Positions 6,025-9,659 of a DNA stretch of 9,659 bases are shown piece by piece. The DNA is from Chloroflexota bacterium. Its GTDB lineage: Bacteria; Chloroflexota; UBA5177; JANWHV01. The stretch is taken from NCBI GenBank assembly GCA_025450375.1, contig JANWHO010000217.1, positions 1 to 9,659 on the forward strand, read 5' to 3'. The translations under genes and the position numbers were made by a program. The notes below the pieces were generated by a model, which was given only the letters and a program-made list of their open reading frames with translations, did no database searches and was not told the origin of the DNA. Each line of letters starts with the position of its first letter. Within the stretch, counting starts at the first letter, position 1.

Positions 6025-7194
6025 TCAGGCGCAAAACCGGACAATGGTCTCGGCCAGGATGCGGGCGGCGGATACCACCTGATCGATCTCCACCCACTCC
6101 ACGTCCGCGTGAAAGCCGCCCCCGCGAGGCCCAAAGACCACCGTGGGGATCCCGGCCTCCTGGATCAGCGCCGCGTCCATCCAGGCATTCTCTCCGATCA
6201 ACTCGGGAGGGCCGCCAGTTTCGGCCTGAACACACTCTCCCAGAGTAAGGACCACGGCGGACTCGGGATCGCCCTCGAACGGCGCCCGCTCGATGTGCGT
6301 GATCAGGTTGGCCTTAAAGCGTGAATCCTCGGCCGCCAGGCGGGCCAGGATGGCCTCGATCTCGGTCCGCCGCCGGCCAATGGTCTCGCCAGGGTTGCAG
6401 CCGATTTCGATCTGGAGCGCGCACCGGGCGGGATAGATTCCCGGTTCGGCCCCCCCGTGGATTGTCCCATTGTGAAACACGCAGCGCCCGGCCAGCGGGT
6501 GCACGTTCTTGCTCAGAATCTCGCGGTCCAATTGGTCCAACGCCCCCAGCACTTTGCCCATCCCGGCGATCGCGTCGATCCCCTGGTCTGGGAACATCCC
6601 GTGAGCGGCGCGGCCAATCACCTCTATCTCGTACCAGGCAAAGCCCTGGTGGGCCACCATCAGCCGGAGCGCCGTATCCTCCGCGATGATGCAGCCATCG
6701 GCACGTTCGGTGTGGGCCAGGTGCGCGGAGCCCAGCGAACTGTATTCCTCGTCCGCCACCGCCGCGAGGATCACGTCCCCTCGCAAGGGAATGCCGGCCC
6801 GCCGCACGGTTTCCAGGGCAACGATCTGCGCCGCCAGGCCGGCCTTGGTGTCGGCGGATCCGCGGCCAAACAGGCTGCCGTCGCGGATCTCCGGCTCGAA
6901 GGGGGGAATGGTCATCCCCGCCACTCCCACGGTGTCCATGTGGGCATTGAGGATCAAGGATTTGCCGCCCCCGCTGCCGGGCATCCGGGCCAGAAGGTTC
7001 GGGCGCCCCGGCGCCACTTCAACCGTGCGCGTGGCCAGACCGATTGCTTCCATGCGCCGGCCGATCGCGGCCGCCATTTCCGCCTCGCCAGGCGCGCCGG
7101 GGACCAGGAAGGGGTTGACCGAGTTGATGCGCACCAATTCCTGGAGACAGGCAATCACCACCCCTTGGTCCACCGCCGATGCCACCGAGCCCAT
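6025..7194 (-). CDS. M20-family metallopeptidase/deacylase, ArgE/DapE-like (389 aa)
   Basis: M20 enzymes are cytosolic two-zinc hydrolases that cleave peptides or remove acyl groups from amino acids. The full active site is visible: H85 and D87 in LNAHMDTVG, bridging D115 in FGRGSADTKAG, catalytic E149 with E150 in AVADEEY, a zinc-ligand acid at E172/D173 (IIAEDTAL), the lid/dimer-domain histidine H199 in GRAAHGMFPDQ, and the final H362 in GPRGGGFHADVEWVEI. Length is typical. The product could be acetylornithine deacetylase, succinyl-diaminopimelate desuccinylase, or another aminoacylase or dipeptidase; motifs alone do not separate them, and no arginine or lysine biosynthesis gene is adjacent. 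Its ATG overlaps the alaS stop as TAATG, with GAGGTGGGGG upstream inside alaS, so translation is probably coupled. A GntR regulator and kinase downstream favour a catabolic role. Confidence 0.93.
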   Translation of the reverse strand: MGSVASAVDQGVVIACLQELVRINSVNPFLVPGAPGEAEMAAAIGRRMEAIGLATRTVEVAPGRPNLLARMPGSGGGKSLILNAHMDTVGVAGMTIPPFEPEIRDGSLFGRGSADTKAGLAAQIVALETVRRAGIPLRGDVILAAVADEEYSSLGSAHLAHTERADGCIIAEDTALRLMVAHQGFAWYEIEVIGRAAHGMFPDQGIDAIAGMGKVLGALDQLDREILSKNVHPLAGRCVFHNGTIHGGAEPGIYPARCALQIEIGCNPGETIGRRRTEIEAILARLAAEDSRFKANLITHIERAPFEGDPESAVVLTLGECVQAETGGPPELIGENAWMDAALIQEAGIPTVVFGPRGGGFHADVEWVEIDQVVSAARILAETIVRFCA

Positions 7195-9659
7195 TAACGG
7201 CTCACCCCCACCTCACTTAGGAATACCGGTACCTGGGCCAGCGCCTCATCCAGCTTGGTGCTGTCGCGGCCGCCGGCCGAGGCCCGGTCGGATCGGCCGC
7301 CGCCCCCACCGCCGATTATCGGGGCCAGGCGTTTCACCAGGTTACCCGCGTGATAGCCGCGAGCGGCCAGATCCGGAGTGACCAGGGCGAGTACCTGCGG
7401 TTTCTCGCCCAGAACGGCGCCGAGGACGATCACCGCCGAGCCAAGCTTGTCCCGCAACCAGTCGCCCAACTCATCCAGCCCCTTGCTATCCGCCGCCTCG
7501 ACCTTAGCCGCCAGATACCGCGCGTCTCCCAGGGATTGTACCTGTTCCAGCAGCGCCTCGCGGGCGCCCTGCCCCGAGGCCAACCGCAAATGCTCAATCT
7601 GCCGGCGCTGTTGGCGAAGCTCGTCCAGTAGCCCATCGATCCGTTCGAGAATCTGGACGGGTGGAGCGCCCAGACGGGCCGCGGCCTCGCGGACCATCCC
7701 GGCCTGACTAAGTGCCCACTCCTCCGCCCCTCGCCCGGTTACCGCCTCGATACGGCGGATCCCGCCGGCGCTGCTGCTCTCCTGCAGCACGCGGAAGAAG
7801 CCGATCTCCCCGGTCCGCGCCACATGAGTGCCGCCGCAGAGCTCGCGAGAGCAAAAGTCGCCTTGCTCGCAGCCGGCGGTGACCATTCGCACCTGGTCCC
7901 CGTATTTCTCCCCGAACAGGGCCATTGCCCCCCGACCAATGGCATCCTGATAGTCGGTGACTATCCAGCCCACCGGGGTATCGGCGCGGATCCACTCGTT
8001 GACCCGGTGTTCAATCTCACGCAGTTGCTCGGGCGCGATGGCCCGCCCGTGGGTAAAGTCGAAACGGAGCCGATCCGGAGCCACCAGCGAGCCCGCCTGA
8101 GCCGCGTGATCGCCCAGCACTTCACGAGCCACCCGGTGGAGCAGATGGGTAGCGGTGTGATTGCGCTGGATATCCTGCCGCCGTTCCGCGTCCACCGCCG
8201 CCTCAAGGCGGTCGCCGAGGGAGATCGTCCCTTCCTCGATGATCCCGAGGTGGACGATCAATCCGGGGATCGGGCGCTGGGTATCGGTGACCCGGACTTG
8301 CCCATTCGGGCCGGACAGAGTACCCGTATCTCCCACCTGGCCGCCGCCCTGGGCGTAAAAGGGGGTGCTGTCCAGGACCACCTGGACCGCTTGCCCGGCA
8401 TGTCCCTCGCCCGCCTCGTCACCCTCGACGATCAGGGCCAGCACCTTGCCCTGGCCGGTAAGCGAACCATAACCCTGGAAGTCGGTGGCGGGGAGATCCT
8501 GACCGGCCCATAATTCGGCCTCGCTGCCCCGCTTGAACTGGGCGCCCGCCCGTCCCCGTGCCCGCTGGGCCTCCATCTCGGTATCATAGCCGGCCATATC
8601 CACCGGATGGCCGCGCTCGGCGGCGATCCGCTCGGTAAGGTCGCGCGGGAAGCCGAAGGTGTCGTAGAGGGTAAAGGCCGCCTTTCCCGGCAGCGGCGCG
8701 GCGGGAGCGACCCCTGCCAACTCCTGATCCAGCAGGGTCAGGCCGCTGCTGATCGTCCGTCCGAAACGCTCCTCCTCATCGGTAAGGGACTGAAGAATGA
8801 AATCGCGTCGCCGGCGAAGCTCGGGATAGGCGTCGCCCATCATCTCGATCACCACCTCCGCCGTCTGGGCCAGAAACGGTTTGGTCAGTCCGATCGTCCG
8901 GCCCTGATAGGCGGCGCGGCGAAGGATCCGGCGGAGCACGTAGGAGCGGTTGCCGTTGCCGGGCAGGATGCCGTCCGCGATCAGGAAGGCGCAGGCGCGG
9001 GTGTGATCGGCCACCGCCCTGTAGGCCACCTGGTGGGCCCGGTAGTGTGCCTCGTCGCCGCCGGTAAGGGCCAGGGTGCGTTCGATGATCGGGAGGAAGA
9101 GATCGGTCTCGTAGCTGGACTGTACCCCTTGCAAGACTATGCACATGCGCTCGAAGCCCATGCCGGTATCGATGGAGGGACGGGGCAGAGGCCGCATGGT
9201 CGCCTTGTCGAATTGCATGAAGACCAGATTCCAGATCTCCACGTACTCGGGATCCTCGCTATTGACCCCGTCCGCCCGCATCTGGCCCAGATCCTCGCCG
9301 GTATAGATGGTGATCTCGGAACTGGGACCACAAGGCCCCGTGTCGCCCATCAACCAGAAATTGTCCTTGCGGCCAAAGCGCAGCACCCGATCCGGGGCCG
9401 CCCCAGTCTCCACCCACAGGCGAGCCGCGTCCTCATCGGCCGGCACCTCGTCGTCTCCGGCGAATACGGTAAACCACAGTCGTTCGACCGGCAGACCAAA
9501 CTCCTCGGTCAGCAGTTGCCAGGCATAGCGAATGGCATCCCGCTTGAAGTAGTCGCCAAAGGAAAAGTTCCCGAGCATCTCGAAGAAGGGGTGGTGGCGC
9601 GGCGAGACCCCGACCTCGTCCAGGTCGTGGTGCGTTCCGGAGACCCTCAGTACTGTCTG
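7194..9659 (-). CDS. alaS: Alanyl-tRNA synthetase, N-terminus outside the window (821 aa visible)
   Basis: AlaRS attaches alanine to tRNA-Ala and hydrolyses mischarged tRNA. The frame is open to the window edge, starting QTVLRVSGTHHDLDEVG and RHHPFFEMLGNFSFGDYFK, which corresponds to about residue 65 of typical AlaRS, so roughly 60-65 residues are missing. The class II catalytic domain continues with GDTGPCGPSSEITIY and GMGFERMCIVLQG. The editing domain has both zinc-site halves: NHTATHLLH (around 8137-8163) and CGGTHVARTGEIGFFRV (around 7800-7840). The C-Ala (DHHA1-type) domain at the end contains the conserved GGGGGGRSDRASAGG run. No key residue seems lost, so it should be active. The stop overlaps the peptidase start by one base. 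The promoter lies outside the window. Confidence 0.97.
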   Translation of the reverse strand, partial: QTVLRVSGTHHDLDEVGVSPRHHPFFEMLGNFSFGDYFKRDAIRYAWQLLTEEFGLPVERLWFTVFAGDDEVPADEDAARLWVETGAAPDRVLRFGRKDNFWLMGDTGPCGPSSEITIYTGEDLGQMRADGVNSEDPEYVEIWNLVFMQFDKATMRPLPRPSIDTGMGFERMCIVLQGVQSSYETDLFLPIIERTLALTGGDEAHYRAHQVAYRAVADHTRACAFLIADGILPGNGNRSYVLRRILRRAAYQGRTIGLTKPFLAQTAEVVIEMMGDAYPELRRRRDFILQSLTDEEERFGRTISSGLTLLDQELAGVAPAAPLPGKAAFTLYDTFGFPRDLTERIAAERGHPVDMAGYDTEMEAQRARGRAGAQFKRGSEAELWAGQDLPATDFQGYGSLTGQGKVLALIVEGDEAGEGHAGQAVQVVLDSTPFYAQGGGQVGDTGTLSGPNGQVRVTDTQRPIPGLIVHLGIIEEGTISLGDRLEAAVDAERRQDIQRNHTATHLLHRVAREVLGDHAAQAGSLVAPDRLRFDFTHGRAIAPEQLREIEHRVNEWIRADTPVGWIVTDYQDAIGRGAMALFGEKYGDQVRMVTAGCEQGDFCSRELCGGTHVARTGEIGFFRVLQESSSAGGIRRIEAVTGRGAEEWALSQAGMVREAAARLGAPPVQILERIDGLLDELRQQRRQIEHLRLASGQGAREALLEQVQSLGDARYLAAKVEAADSKGLDELGDWLRDKLGSAVIVLGAVLGEKPQVLALVTPDLAARGYHAGNLVKRLAPIIGGGGGGRSDRASAGGRDSTKLDEALAQVPVFLSEVGVSR

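Noticed and set aside
5480..6235. 251-codon minus-strand frame overlapping the regulator and peptidase
   Set aside because: Out of frame with the clear GntR/UTRA gene, Gly/Arg/Ser-rich and without family signatures.
6457..7197. 246-codon + strand frame antisense to the M20 gene
   Set aside because: It lies entirely opposite a peptidase with a complete active site, and its translation has no recognisable motif; a shadow of GC-rich codon use.
7824..8513. 229-codon + strand frame opposite alaS
   Set aside because: Covers the conserved editing domain of alaS on the other strand; no independent support.
1..9659. CRISPR array, tRNA, rRNA or phage structural genes
   Set aside because: No regularly spaced repeats with unique spacers, no tRNA cloverleaf or rRNA-like stretch, and no phage gene family seen on either strand.

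Overview
The window is high-GC bacterial DNA with a housekeeping half and an accessory half. The alanyl-tRNA synthetase, with its VSGTHHDLDEVG and FAGDDEVPADED stretches, reminds me of Chloroflexota (Thermomicrobia-like) sequences. That is a memory-based impression only and needs a tree.

Layout: (1) 1-353, flank with no recognisable gene, only a possible C-terminal ORF fragment. (2) 357-2116, a complete ISL3-family insertion sequence with 36-bp terminal inverted repeats (35/36 identical) and one intact DDE transposase on the + strand. (3) 2172-2767, a minus-strand BrnT/BrnA-type toxin-antitoxin pair, toxin gene first, joined by a TAATG overlap, with a short inverted repeat upstream that could be its operator. 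(4) 3022-3273, an 83-residue minus-strand orphan of lower GC with an excellent Shine-Dalgarno sequence. (5) 3288-3715, a non-coding stretch holding a 14-bp imperfect inverted repeat spanning 98 bp, a short SD-led ORF with an early TAG, and a decayed ATCCGTG-type repeat. (6) 3716-9659, a tight minus-strand cluster read right to left: alaS (5' end outside the window), an M20 metallopeptidase, a GntR/UTRA regulator, and an FGGY-family sugar kinase.

In the minus-strand cluster the gaps are a 1-nt TAATG overlap, 15 nt and 11 nt, so the four genes are probably co-transcribed and partly translationally coupled. AlaS charges tRNA-Ala. The other three look like a small catabolic module: a hydrolase acting on an N-acyl or peptide substrate, a ligand-sensing repressor, and a kinase that could phosphorylate a sugar-like product. 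The kinase lacks the usual xylulokinase QMHG substrate motif, so its substrate is open. The accessory half (IS, toxin-antitoxin, orphan, repeats) looks like a small insertion hotspot downstream of this operon. I did not find a clearly new multi-gene system. The most open points are the kinase substrate with its peptidase/regulator context, the orphan gene, and the inverted repeats around 3519-3616.
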